Assembly: GCF_010509575.1 (NCBI RefSeq) | Contig: NZ_CP048437.1 | Span: 2,914,001 to 2,978,000, forward strand | DNA from: Faecalibacterium duncaniae | GTDB taxonomy: Bacteria > Bacillota > Clostridia > Oscillospirales > Ruminococcaceae | Reading direction: 5' to 3' | Length of the DNA stretch: 64,000 bases | Shown here: piece after piece, positions 50,995-59,140 of the stretch | Numbering within the stretch: the first letter of the stretch is position 1 | How the letters are laid out: the number at the start of each line of letters is the position of its first letter | Made by a program: the position numbers and the translations under genes | Notes under the pieces: generated by a model | What the model saw: only the letters and a program-made list of their open reading frames with translations | The model's database searches: none | Told to the model about the DNA's origin: nothing

Positions 50995-51474
50995 ATGAGC
51001 AAGAAACTTGTAGCGTATTTTTCTGCGTCCGGCGTGACCGCGAAGGTTGCCGAGACGCTGGCAGAGGCAATCGGCGCAGACATCTTTGAAATTGAGCCGA
51101 AGGTGCCTTACACGGAAGCTGATCTGAACTGGATGGACAAGAAAGCCCGCAGCACGATTGAGATGAACGATCCTGCCTCCCGTCCTGAAATTGCCGTCAA
51201 GCGGGACAACATGAAGGACTACGATACCATCTTTGTGGGCTTCCCGATCTGGTGGTATGTTGCGCCGTCGATTATCAATACGTTCCTTGAGAGCTATGAC
51301 CTGACCGGCAAGACGATCATCCCGTTTGCGACCTCCGGTGGAAGCGACATTGGCAAGACAAACGAACGTCTTGCGCCGAGCTGCAAAGGAGCAAAGCTGG
51401 TAGAAGGCAAGGTCTTCAAGGGCAGCGTCGGGCATCAGGAGCTTGCGGCATGGGTTGATGGACTTGGACTTTGA
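50995..51474 (+). CDS. Flavodoxin-family protein
   Basis: A 159-residue protein. LVAYFSASGVTAKVAETLAEAIGADIFEI is the FMN phosphate-binding loop of flavodoxins, followed by YDTIFVGFPIWWYVAPSIINTFLESYDLTGK and ATSGGSDIG. This is the NAD(P)H-linked, short flavodoxin type. It probably carries electrons for a redox reaction in this cargo set. 6 nt after the AlkZ-related gene, with its own GGATAAAACACC ribosome site. Confidence 0.88.
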   Translation: MSKKLVAYFSASGVTAKVAETLAEAIGADIFEIEPKVPYTEADLNWMDKKARSTIEMNDPASRPEIAVKRDNMKDYDTIFVGFPIWWYVAPSIINTFLESYDLTGKTIIPFATSGGSDIGKTNERLAPSCKGAKLVEGKVFKGSVGHQELAAWVDGLGL

Positions 51475-51510
51475 AAAGAGTACAAATCGAATTTATTAAG
51501 GAGGATATGG

Positions 51511-52113
51511 ATGAAACTGTTTTTATGTTCGCACTTTTCAAGTGTAGGAAGTTTGATAAAAGAAGAAATTGATAACAAGAAAGTCGCATTTATTCCCACA
51601 GCTTCGCTGCGTGAAGGCTATACCGGTTATGTCGGCTCGGCTCGAAAGCTATTCAATAAACTGGGAGCAGCCGTAACGGAAATTGATATTTCAACGGAGG
51701 CTTATTTAACGATACAGTCCGTTTTTGAAGATGCGGATGTGATATATTTTACTGGTGGAAATTCTTTCTTCCTTATGGACCAGCTCCGTAAAACGGGAAC
51801 GGATGAGCTATTGAAGCAGGAATTGGCAAAAGGAAAACTGATGATCGGTGAATCGGCGGGTGCGATTATATGCGCTCCAACTATCCAATATATTGAACAA
51901 ATGGATAAAAAGCCGGAGGACTACTCACAAGAAGATGATGCAGGGCTTGATTTGATTGATTTCTATGTTCTTCCGCATTATCTTACAGCACCATTTAAGA
52001 AAGTTACCGAGAAAATAATGACTGAATTTTCGGATTTGAATCTATGCCCAATTAACAACCGTCAGGGAATTGTAATTGATGGTGAAGGTTCAAAGGTTAT
52101 TTACAAAGACTAA
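51511..52113 (+). CDS. Peptidase S51 (dipeptidase E-like) / class I glutamine amidotransferase-like
   Basis: A 200-residue protein. KVAFIPTASL, YFTGGNSFFLMDQLRKTG and the nucleophile elbow MIGESAGAIICAP (Ser) and then a His region (YVLPHYLTAPF) match the S51 aspartyl dipeptidase fold. It may cleave Asp-X dipeptides. Its A/T-rich codons (for example AAAATAATG, TTTATTAAG) differ from its neighbours, which suggests separate acquisition. RBS AAGGAGG is upstream. Confidence 0.85.
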   Translation: MKLFLCSHFSSVGSLIKEEIDNKKVAFIPTASLREGYTGYVGSARKLFNKLGAAVTEIDISTEAYLTIQSVFEDADVIYFTGGNSFFLMDQLRKTGTDELLKQELAKGKLMIGESAGAIICAPTIQYIEQMDKKPEDYSQEDDAGLDLIDFYVLPHYLTAPFKKVTEKIMTEFSDLNLCPINNRQGIVIDGEGSKVIYKD

Positions 52114-52153
52114 TTTGAAAATTCAAGTTTAACGAACAGGAGATGATGATCGC

Positions 52154-52363
52154 ATGAAAATCCTATATGAACTATCCTGGCTATGGGAAACGCTGGGCAT
52201 TGCACTTTTGGCTGCGGCTGTCTGCATGGCTTGCGGTGCGCTGATCTGCAAGGCAGCGAAGAAGAAACTCAGCAAAAAGGTGTTGGCGGTCATAGGGGCT
52301 GCGGCATTTGTGGGCGCGATTCTGGCGGTCATTCTGATCGCCCGGACACCGATGCCGCTTTGA
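52154..52363 (+). CDS. Small membrane protein
   Basis: A 69-residue protein with two hydrophobic segments ([22 protein letters not shown] and [21 protein letters not shown]) and a basic hinge ([10 protein letters not shown]). No family is recognised. A GGAG site is upstream. It is 19 nt from the macro-domain gene. Confidence 0.62.
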   Translation: MKILYELSWLWETLGIALLAAAVCMACGALICKAAKKKLSKKVLAVIGAAAFVGAILAVILIARTPMPL

Positions 52364-52382
52364 CAGGACGGAGGATTGCATA

Positions 52383-53420
52383 ATGCCGCTTCAAATCGTC
52401 AGAAATGACATCACAAAAATGAAGGTGGACGCCATCGTCAATGCTGCCAACGAGTCGCTGCTGGGTGGTGGCGGCGTGGATGGCTGCATTCATCGTGCTG
52501 CAGGACCGGAGCTGCTGACGGAATGTGAAACGCTCCACGGCTGCAAAACCGGGAGCGCAAAAATCACGAAGGGCTATCGTCTGCCCTGCAAATATGTCAT
52601 TCACGCAGTCGGTCCGCGCTGGTATGACGGGCGGCATCGTGAGCGCGAACTGCTGATCTCCTGCTATCGGACATCGCTCATGCTGGCGAAGGAATACGGC
52701 TGCGAGTCTGTTGCGTTCCCGCTGATTTCCTCTGGCATCTTTGGCTATCCGAAGGATCAGGCTCTCAAAGTGGCGATTGACACCATTAGCAGTTTCCTTC
52801 TTGAAAACGAAATGACGGTGTACATCGTCATTTTCGACCGCAAAGCCTATCAGATCAGCGGCAAGCTGTTTGCCGACATTGCTTCATACATAGATGACCG
52901 CTATGTGGACGAACATACCGATAGTCGTTCCGAGCGGCTGCGCAGAATGAGTGCCTTCCGAATGGAAGAGCCGATGCCTTGCGAGTCACCCGTCTGCGAT
53001 GAAGCTATTGAAAAGCTCACAGCTCCTATGGCAGTTAGCTCCGAGAAGGCGTCAACTCTTGACGATGCACTGAGACAGATTGATGAGAGCTTTTCGGAGA
53101 TGCTTCTGCGGAAGATTGACGAACGCGGCATAACGGACGCACAGTGCTACAAGAAGGCAAATATTGACCGGAAGCTCTTCTCGAAGATCCGCTCAGATAA
53201 GTCCTACAAGCCTTCCAAGCCCACAGTCATTGCATTTTCCATTGCCCTTGAGCTGCCACTTACAGAAATGAAGGATATGCTCATGAAGGCGGGCTTTGCA
53301 CTCTCCCACTCCAACAAGTTTGACATTATCGTGGAGTATTTCGTGGAGCATGGGAACTATAACGTCTTTGAGATCAACGAGGCTCTGTTTGCCTTTGACC
53401 AGAGTCTCATAGGTGCCTAA
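52383..53420 (+). CDS. Macro-domain protein with C-terminal HTH-like domain
   Basis: A 345-residue fusion. Residues 1-165 are a MacroD-type macro domain: [23 protein letters not shown] and [12 protein letters not shown], which bind ADP-ribose and can remove ADP-ribose or deacetylate O-acetyl-ADP-ribose. Residues 215-345 hold a helical domain ([42 protein letters not shown]) that resembles an HTH or a dimerisation region. The same pairing exists in Firmicutes islands. The substrate is unknown. Confidence 0.85.
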   Translation: MPLQIVRNDITKMKVDAIVNAANESLLGGGGVDGCIHRAAGPELLTECETLHGCKTGSAKITKGYRLPCKYVIHAVGPRWYDGRHRERELLISCYRTSLMLAKEYGCESVAFPLISSGIFGYPKDQALKVAIDTISSFLLENEMTVYIVIFDRKAYQISGKLFADIASYIDDRYVDEHTDSRSERLRRMSAFRMEEPMPCESPVCDEAIEKLTAPMAVSSEKASTLDDALRQIDESFSEMLLRKIDERGITDAQCYKKANIDRKLFSKIRSDKSYKPSKPTVIAFSIALELPLTEMKDMLMKAGFALSHSNKFDIIVEYFVEHGNYNVFEINEALFAFDQSLIGA

Positions 53421-53445
53421 TCTGACTATGAAGGAGGCATAGAAG

Positions 53446-54954
53446 ATGAAGAAACACACATACATTGCAATCGACCTGAAATCCTTCTACGCCTCCGTGG
53501 AGTGCCGGGAGCGCGGCTTAGATCCGCTGGACACCAACCTTGTTGTTGCAGATGAAAGCCGGACGGATAAGACCATCTGCCTTGCCGTCACTCCTTCCCT
53601 CAAGAGCTACGGTATCTCCGGACGTGGGCGGTTGTTTGAAGTCAAGCAGCGTGTGAAGGAAGCGAACGCCGGACGGCAGCACGACGCACCGGGACGCAGG
53701 CTGGAAGGATCATCGCATTTTTTCTCGGAGCTGCAAGCAAACCCGTCTCTGTCGATTGACTTCATCATCGCGCCGCCTCGGATGGCGTACTACATGGAGT
53801 ACAGCACCCGCATTTATCAGATTTATCTCAAGTACATTGCGCCGGAGGACATCGTAGTCTACTCCATCGACGAGGTGTTCATGGATGTGACGGACTACCT
53901 GAATACCTACAAGCTCTCGGCACATGATCTCGCCATGAAGATTATCCTCGACGTGCTTGAGACAACCGGCATCACGGCAACCGCTGGGATCGGGACGAAC
54001 CTCTTTCTCTGCAAAGTGGCAATGGACATTGTAGCGAAGCACATCCCAGCCGACAAGAACGGCGTCCGAATAGCCGAACTGGATGAAATGAAGTTCCGGC
54101 GTGAGCTTTGGGCGCACCAGCCTCTCACGGATTTCTGGCGCGTGGGTCGAGGTATTGCGAAGAAACTTGAGCAGAATGGAATGTTCACCATGGGCGATGT
54201 TGCCCTCTGTTCAGAGCGGAACGAGGACTTGCTTTACAAACTGTTCGGCAAGAATGCGGAATTGCTCATCGACCATGCGTGGGGCTGGGAGCCTACGACC
54301 ATTGAGGCAATCAAGGCGTACCGTCCCAGCTCCAACAGCCTCAGCTCCGGTCAGGTATTGCACTGTCCCTACGAGCCGCAGAAAGCGAAGCTGGTTGTGC
54401 GGGAAATGACGGACTTGCTTGTGCTGGACTTGGTGGACAAAGGGCTTGTTACCGATCAGATGGTTCTCACAGTTGGCTACGACATTGAGAACCTGACCGA
54501 TCCGGCACGACGGGCAAAGTATCACGGCGCGGTGGAGAAAGACCCCTACGGTCGGGAGATTCCCAAACAGGCGCACGGGTCTATCAACCTCGACGGTCAC
54601 ACATCATCTACGCGCAAAATAATGTGTGCTGTGTCAGAGCTGTTTGACCGAATCGTGGACAAGAATCTTCTTGTCCGCCGTATGTATGTTGTAGCAAATC
54701 ATGTCCTGCCGGAAGCGGACGCGCCGAAGAAAAATGACGGTGCTGTCCAGCTCGACCTCTTTACCGACTATGCCGCCGAAGAGGAAAAGCAGAAAGCCGA
54801 GGACGCTGCCTTGGAACGTGAGCGGAAAATACAAGCCGCCACGCTTGCAATCAAAAAGAAGTACGGAAAGAACGCCATTCTCAAGGCAATGAATCTTGAA
54901 GAAGGCGCAACCGCGAAAGACCGTAATGCGCAGATCGGAGGGCACAAGGCGTGA
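53446..54954 (+). CDS. Y-family DNA polymerase (UmuC/DinB type)
   Basis: A 502-residue protein. Metal ligands are in YIAIDLKSFYASVEC and YSIDEVFMDVT, followed by the helix-hairpin-helix and little-finger parts (TAGIGTNLFLCKVAMDIVAKH). The segment QLDLF near 445 is a sliding-clamp binding motif. It would copy damaged templates, like UvrX/YqjW proteins of Bacillus elements. Start at 53446 follows AAGGAGG. It overlaps the YolD gene by 4 nt. Confidence 0.92.
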   Translation: MKKHTYIAIDLKSFYASVECRERGLDPLDTNLVVADESRTDKTICLAVTPSLKSYGISGRGRLFEVKQRVKEANAGRQHDAPGRRLEGSSHFFSELQANPSLSIDFIIAPPRMAYYMEYSTRIYQIYLKYIAPEDIVVYSIDEVFMDVTDYLNTYKLSAHDLAMKIILDVLETTGITATAGIGTNLFLCKVAMDIVAKHIPADKNGVRIAELDEMKFRRELWAHQPLTDFWRVGRGIAKKLEQNGMFTMGDVALCSERNEDLLYKLFGKNAELLIDHAWGWEPTTIEAIKAYRPSSNSLSSGQVLHCPYEPQKAKLVVREMTDLLVLDLVDKGLVTDQMVLTVGYDIENLTDPARRAKYHGAVEKDPYGREIPKQAHGSINLDGHTSSTRKIMCAVSELFDRIVDKNLLVRRMYVVANHVLPEADAPKKNDGAVQLDLFTDYAAEEEKQKAEDAALERERKIQAATLAIKKKYGKNAILKAMNLEEGATAKDRNAQIGGHKA

Positions 54955-55373
54955 ACAGAAAATACAACGAGATCATGGGGCTTCCTCACCACGTCTCCAA
55001 GACCCGACCGCAGATGCCAATGTCAGATCGTGCAGCGCAGTTTGCTCCCTTCGCTGCCCTCACCGGCTACGATGCTGCAATCAAAGAAACCGGACGTCTG
55101 ACTGACGAAAGGATCGAGCTTGACGTGGAAGCTCTAAGTGCATTGGATATGAAGTATCAGCTTCTTATGGAAGCCCTTGATGAAGCACCGGAAGTTACCA
55201 TTACCTACTTCCAGCCTGATGAGCGGAAGGCTGGCGGAAAATATGTATCAGCAGTCGGCGCAGTCAAAAAGATCGATGATTTTGAGCGGCGAATCACCAT
55301 GCAGGACGGCACAAGGATTCCGATGGATGACGTTCTAAGTATTGACGGAGAGCTGTTCTCATCGCTGGAATAA
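54951..55373 (+). CDS. YolD-like protein
   Basis: A 140-residue protein (HHVSKTRPQMPMSDRAAQFAPFAALTGYDAAI, then LTDERIELD, VTITYFQPDERKAGGKYVS, IPMDDVLSIDG). It matches the YolD family, always next to Y-family polymerases in Firmicutes and their phages. GTG start at 54951, overlapping the polymerase stop by 4 nt, so cotranslated. The mechanism is not known. Confidence 0.88.
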   Translation: MNRKYNEIMGLPHHVSKTRPQMPMSDRAAQFAPFAALTGYDAAIKETGRLTDERIELDVEALSALDMKYQLLMEALDEAPEVTITYFQPDERKAGGKYVSAVGAVKKIDDFERRITMQDGTRIPMDDVLSIDGELFSSLE

Positions 55374-55475
55374 TGTCGCTTGCCATGCGACCAAATGAAG
55401 TGAATACCGAAGTACAATATGACTGTAAGGTGAGACGCCAAGCAGTCATATTTTTTATATACGGAGGTACTGAAC

Positions 55476-56135
55476 ATGAGAAAGAACTTGACGGAGATCG
55501 TATTCATCCTTGATCGCAGCGGCTCTATGAGCGGGCTGGAAGCAGACACCATCGGTGGCTTCAACTCCATGATTGAAAAGCAAAAAAAGGAGAATGGTGA
55601 GGCATTGATCTCTACTATCCTCTTTGACAACGTGAGCGAGGTTATTCATGACCGTGTACCGGTTCAAAAGGTCGAGCCGATGACCGACAAGGACTATTCC
55701 GTTCGCGGCTGCACCGCGCTTCTGGATGCTATCGGCGGAGCGATTCATCACATTGGAAATGTCTACAAGTACGCAAGAAATGAAGATGTCCCTGAACATA
55801 CTCTGTTCGTCATCACAACGGACGGCATGGAGAATGCAAGCTGCCGTTATGACAGCGAGAAGGTCAAGAAAATGATTGAGCGTCAGAAGGAAAAGTATGG
55901 CTGGGAGTTTTTGTTCCTCGGTGCAAACATCGACGCGGTTGAGACGGCAAGGCATTTCGGAATTGGTGCAGACCGAGCGGTCAACTACCACTCCGACCAT
56001 GAGGGAACGCATCTCAACTATGAAGTTCTGAGCGAAGCGGTTTCTGCTGTCCGATGCAGCGTACCACTGGGTACGAATTGGAAAAAGCGTATTGATGAGG
56101 ACTTCAATTCCAGAAAGGACGGGAGAAAGCAATGA
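55476..56135 (+). CDS. VWA-domain protein
   Basis: A 219-residue protein. The MIDAS metal site is present: FILDRSGSMSGLE (D-x-S-x-S), the Thr in GCTALLDAIGG, and the Asp in VITTDGMENAS. No signal peptide is visible, so it is cytoplasmic. It is a single domain with no helix extension. It overlaps the SIMPL gene by 4 nt (ATGA) and is 100 nt after YolD. A scaffold or sensor role is likely, but the partner is unknown. Confidence 0.85.
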   Translation: MRKNLTEIVFILDRSGSMSGLEADTIGGFNSMIEKQKKENGEALISTILFDNVSEVIHDRVPVQKVEPMTDKDYSVRGCTALLDAIGGAIHHIGNVYKYARNEDVPEHTLFVITTDGMENASCRYDSEKVKKMIERQKEKYGWEFLFLGANIDAVETARHFGIGADRAVNYHSDHEGTHLNYEVLSEAVSAVRCSVPLGTNWKKRIDEDFNSRKDGRKQ

Positions 56136-56791
56136 GAACGATCACCGTAAAAGGGACAGGAAATGTCTCCGCAAGACCGGATTACATCATTCTCTCCTTG
56201 AACATTGAAACCTTATCTAAAACCTATGACCGTGCAATGTCGGAAGCTGCCGAGAGAATCGAAAGACTGCAAGGTGCCGCAGCCTGCGTTGGGTATCGCA
56301 AAGAAGACTTGAAAACCACGAGCTTTGATGTCCAGACAAGATACGAGAACGTCAAGGATCGGCAAGGAAATTACAAGCGAGAGTTTGTCGGATATGCTTG
56401 CAGCTATCGCTTGAAACTTGCATTTGACTTTGACAGCAAACAGCTTGCAAAGGTCATTTCTGCGATTGCGGATTGCGGTGCAAAGCCGGAACTCAGTATT
56501 TCATTCACTGTAAGAAACCCATCAGCGGTCAGCGAAAAGCTGCTGACCAGCGCGACGGAGAACGCCAGAGCGAAGGCGGAGATTCTTTGCAAAGCATCAG
56601 GCAGTACGCTTGGGCAGCTACTCAATATCGACTACAACTGGGGCGAACTCAATGTGTATTCCAGAACAAGTTATGAGGTCGAAGACTGCATTCAGCCTCT
56701 TATGGCGATGAGTAAATGCTCTGCGCCGGAGATCGAGCCGGACGATATTGACGTGTCGGACACCGTGGCTTTCACATGGGAAATCCAATGA
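56132..56791 (+). CDS. SIMPL/DUF541 domain protein
   Basis: A 219-residue protein (TITVKGTGNVSARPDYIILSLNIETLSKTYDRAMSEA, FSFTVRNPSAVSEKL-like, ENARAKAEILCKASG). SIMPL proteins (BP26 in Brucella) form ring-like multimers, but usually carry a signal peptide; this one does not. It overlaps the VWA gene by 4 nt. The pair is unusual and its role is unknown. Confidence 0.82.
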   Translation: MRTITVKGTGNVSARPDYIILSLNIETLSKTYDRAMSEAAERIERLQGAAACVGYRKEDLKTTSFDVQTRYENVKDRQGNYKREFVGYACSYRLKLAFDFDSKQLAKVISAIADCGAKPELSISFTVRNPSAVSEKLLTSATENARAKAEILCKASGSTLGQLLNIDYNWGELNVYSRTSYEVEDCIQPLMAMSKCSAPEIEPDDIDVSDTVAFTWEIQ

Positions 56792-56813
56792 TTTTTTGAC
56801 TTTTTTGAAATCC

Positions 56814-56858
56814 GGTACTCAACAAACGCTCTTATTGTGTCCGTTGTAAAGTGAAGGG
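56814..56858 (+). repeat. Bipartite motif, copy B (plus strand)
   Basis: GGTACTCAACAAACG at 56814-56828, 10-nt spacer, then GTCCGTTGTAAAGTGAA and GGG at 56839-56858. Arms identical to copy A at 45845-45890 in the opposite orientation, and both copies point toward mobility genes. It lies 22 nt after the SIMPL stop and 170 nt before mobC. Confidence 0.85.
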
Positions 56859-56899
56859 ACATTTCACGGAGGAATCTTCGGGGAATACGATTTTGGGAG

Positions 56900-56996
56900 A
56901 TTAGCAAGCAAATCCGGTGAGTACCCACCGGAGAAAAATCAGTTAAGGAGACCCTGCCCTTAACATCAGATTTTTGCTTGTTGGGATAGTCCCAAA
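56900..56996 (+). other. Candidate origin of transfer (oriT)
   Basis: The region upstream of mobC is packed with inverted repeats: CAAGCAAATC (56905) with GATTTTTGCTTG (56969), CCGGTG/CACCGG (56914/56926), GTTAAGG/CCTTAAC (56942/56958) and TTGGGA/TCCCAA (56981/56990). Such nested dyads next to mobC-relaxase genes are typical of oriT. The nick site is not identified. Confidence 0.6.
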
Positions 56997-57027
56997 CCCT
57001 TCTAATCTTTACGACGGAGGGCGCAGC

Positions 57028-57357
57028 ATGGTACGAAGAACACGAGACATTCAGAAGAAGATTTGGCTGACACCACAGGAAGAACGGACGATTGCAAAGA
57101 AGATGGAGATGATCGGCACGGAGAACTTCGGTGCGTATGCAAGGAAGATGCTGATCGACGGCTACATCATCGTTGTGGACTACACGGAGCAGAAAAAGCT
57201 CGCCGCCGAAATCAACAAGATCGGTGTGAACATCAATACCGTCTGCCGCAGGATCAACTCGACGGGACGATTCTATCAGGACGATATTGACGAGCTGAAA
57301 GAAAAGATGGACGCGGTATGGCAGTTACTAAAATCAAAGCAATCCGAGGAACTTTGA
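57028..57357 (+). CDS. mobC: MobC-like relaxosome protein
   Basis: A 109-residue protein. The N-terminus MVRRTRDIQKKIWLTPQEERTIAKKM resembles a ribbon-helix-helix, and INKIGVNINTVCRRINSTGRFY is the MobC family motif. It binds oriT and helps the relaxase. The ATG at 57028 follows GGAGG by 7 nt. It overlaps the relaxase gene by 40 nt, so the two are coupled. Confidence 0.9.
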   Translation: MVRRTRDIQKKIWLTPQEERTIAKKMEMIGTENFGAYARKMLIDGYIIVVDYTEQKKLAAEINKIGVNINTVCRRINSTGRFYQDDIDELKEKMDAVWQLLKSKQSEEL

Positions 57358-58682
57358 GCAAGGCAATTGCGTACATTCTGAATCCCGAAAAGACAGACGA
57401 GAAGCTGCTGGTCTCGTCCTACGGCTGTGCCAGCGAGACCGCAGCGCGGGAATTTGAATGGACGCGGAAAATAGCTGAGCAAAAAGGGATGAATCCGGTC
57501 AGGATCATAGCCCGTCATGTGATCCAGTCCTTTGAAATCGGAGAGGTCACACCGGAGCTTGCCCACGAGATCGGCAAGCAGTTTGCAGATGAAATCCTCG
57601 GAGGAAAATATGAGTATGTGCTGACCACTCACATTGACAAAGACCATGTTCATAACCACCTGATTTTCAATGCGGTTGACTTCGTGGACTACCACGCATA
57701 TAAGAGCTACAAGCGGATTTACTATGATATGCGCGAGGTCAGCGACCGGCTCTGTAAGGAAAACGGTCTCTCTGTTATCCCTCCCTCTCAGAACAAGGGC
57801 ATGGGCTACAAGGAGTACACCGAAGCCAAACGCGGCACGAGCTGGAAGCAAAAGCTCAAGCAGACCATTGACCGACTCGTCATCACAGCGAAGGATTACG
57901 ATGATTTTCTGCGGCTCATGCAGGAAGCTGGTTATGAAATCAAGACCGGCAAATATATCTCCTTTCGCGCTGAAGGTCAGGAGCGGTTTACTCGTTCTAA
58001 GACCATCGGAGAGAACTACACCGAGGAACGCATCAAGGAGCGGATTGCCGGACGGACGCCGCGCAGAAACCGGAGGCAGACCGTGCCGAAGGGCATCTCT
58101 CTCATCGGAGATATTCAGGAGCGGATCAGACTTATCGACAGCAAGGGCTATGAGTATAAAGCCAAGCTCACGATCCTCAAGGAAGCGGCGCGGACACTCA
58201 ATTATCTCACGGAAAACAACTTGCTCCAATACGCCGATCTTGAAAAGAAGGTCGAGGACGTTCACAGCTCCTATGACCGCACCGGCAAGGAACTGAAAGG
58301 CGTCGAAGCGCGACTGCGGGAAGTCCAACCGCTTATCAAAAACATCTCCAACTACCAGCGGCTCAAGCCCGTATATGACGCATTCCAGAAGGCAAAAGAT
58401 AAGCCGGGTTTCAAAGCAAAGCACGAAGCCGAGCTTGTGATCTTTGAGGCAGCGAGAAGCACATTACTTGCCATGCAGGGCGATGAAAAACTGCCGAGCT
58501 TGAAGACACTGCAAGCGCAACAGCAGCGACTTCTTGATGAGCAACAGCGGCTCTATGATGAACGTGCGAAGCTCAAAAAAGAAGTAAAGCAAATAGAGAC
58601 GATCAAGTCTAATGTTGATACGTTTCTCGCTCCTTCTGCTGACCATGACCGTGATCATCTGCGCAGCACACAGCGCGAATAG
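57318..58682 (+). CDS. Relaxase/mobilization nuclease (MobA/VirD2 type)
   Basis: A 454-residue protein. The N-terminus TKIKAIRGTLSKAIAYILN holds the tyrosine region, and THIDKDHVHNHLIFNAV the H-x-H metal site (H-V-H-N-H) of MOB_P-like relaxases. The second half is a long coiled coil (LREVQPLIKN, QQQRLLDEQQRLYDERAKLKK). It nicks oriT and leads the strand into the recipient, using a helper element's transfer machine, because no type IV secretion genes are in the window. Confidence 0.92.
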   Translation: MAVTKIKAIRGTLSKAIAYILNPEKTDEKLLVSSYGCASETAAREFEWTRKIAEQKGMNPVRIIARHVIQSFEIGEVTPELAHEIGKQFADEILGGKYEYVLTTHIDKDHVHNHLIFNAVDFVDYHAYKSYKRIYYDMREVSDRLCKENGLSVIPPSQNKGMGYKEYTEAKRGTSWKQKLKQTIDRLVITAKDYDDFLRLMQEAGYEIKTGKYISFRAEGQERFTRSKTIGENYTEERIKERIAGRTPRRNRRQTVPKGISLIGDIQERIRLIDSKGYEYKAKLTILKEAARTLNYLTENNLLQYADLEKKVEDVHSSYDRTGKELKGVEARLREVQPLIKNISNYQRLKPVYDAFQKAKDKPGFKAKHEAELVIFEAARSTLLAMQGDEKLPSLKTLQAQQQRLLDEQQRLYDERAKLKKEVKQIETIKSNVDTFLAPSADHDRDHLRSTQRE

Positions 58683-58693
58683 TCCTTTCAAAA

Positions 58694-58727
58694 GCAGGGC
58701 ATCTCCTGTTGACCGGAGATGCCCTGC
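58694..58727 (+). terminator. Hairpin after the relaxase gene
   Basis: GCAGGGCATCTCC pairs perfectly with GGAGATGCCCTGC across an 8-nt loop, 11 nt after the stop. There is no strong T-run, so it may be a weak terminator or a barrier to RNA decay. Confidence 0.6.
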
Positions 58728-58785
58728 ATCCTTGAGAGAAGGTTCGAGAAATTGAAACTTTTTCTTTAATTTCTGCATCAACGGA

Positions 58786-58814
58786 TTGCTTTTGAGAATG
58801 AAATCCAGTATAAT
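58786..58814 (+). promoter_or_regulatory. Promoter for the small HTH gene/hsd operon
   Basis: TTGCTT and TATAAT are 17 nt apart, 45 nt before the GTG start. Confidence 0.65.
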
Positions 58815-58858
58815 ATTATATGCGATGTTGACTGCAAGCAAGCGAAAGGATGGTTGCC

Positions 58859-59071
58859 GTGCGCATAAGCTATAAGAAACTATGGATGCTTCTTCTGGAA
58901 CGCGACATAAAGAAGGCTTCTCTACGACATGAAGTAGGGCTGTCTGCCGGAACATGGACAAAACTGAATAAGGGGGAAGAAGTGTCCCTCTCTATTTTGC
59001 TGCGCGTTTGTGATTACTTGAACTGTGACATCGGAGATATATGTGAGGCTGTGCGAACGGACAAGAACTGA
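58859..59071 (+). CDS. Small XRE-family regulator upstream of hsdM
   Basis: A 70-residue single HTH: RISYKKLWMLLLERDIKKASLRHEVGLSAGTWTKLNKGEEVSLSILLRVCDYLN. The GTG at 58859 was chosen because AAAGGATGG lies just upstream and an ATG at 58850 is part of that site. It probably regulates the type I system, like C-proteins. 69 nt from hsdM. Confidence 0.8.
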   Translation: MRISYKKLWMLLLERDIKKASLRHEVGLSAGTWTKLNKGEEVSLSILLRVCDYLNCDIGDICEAVRTDKN

Positions 59072-59140
59072 GTCCGGTTTTTCGTACAGCTCTTTTTGTA
59101 GAATAGTAAGTGTGAAACTATAACTTTGGAGGTTGCTGAA

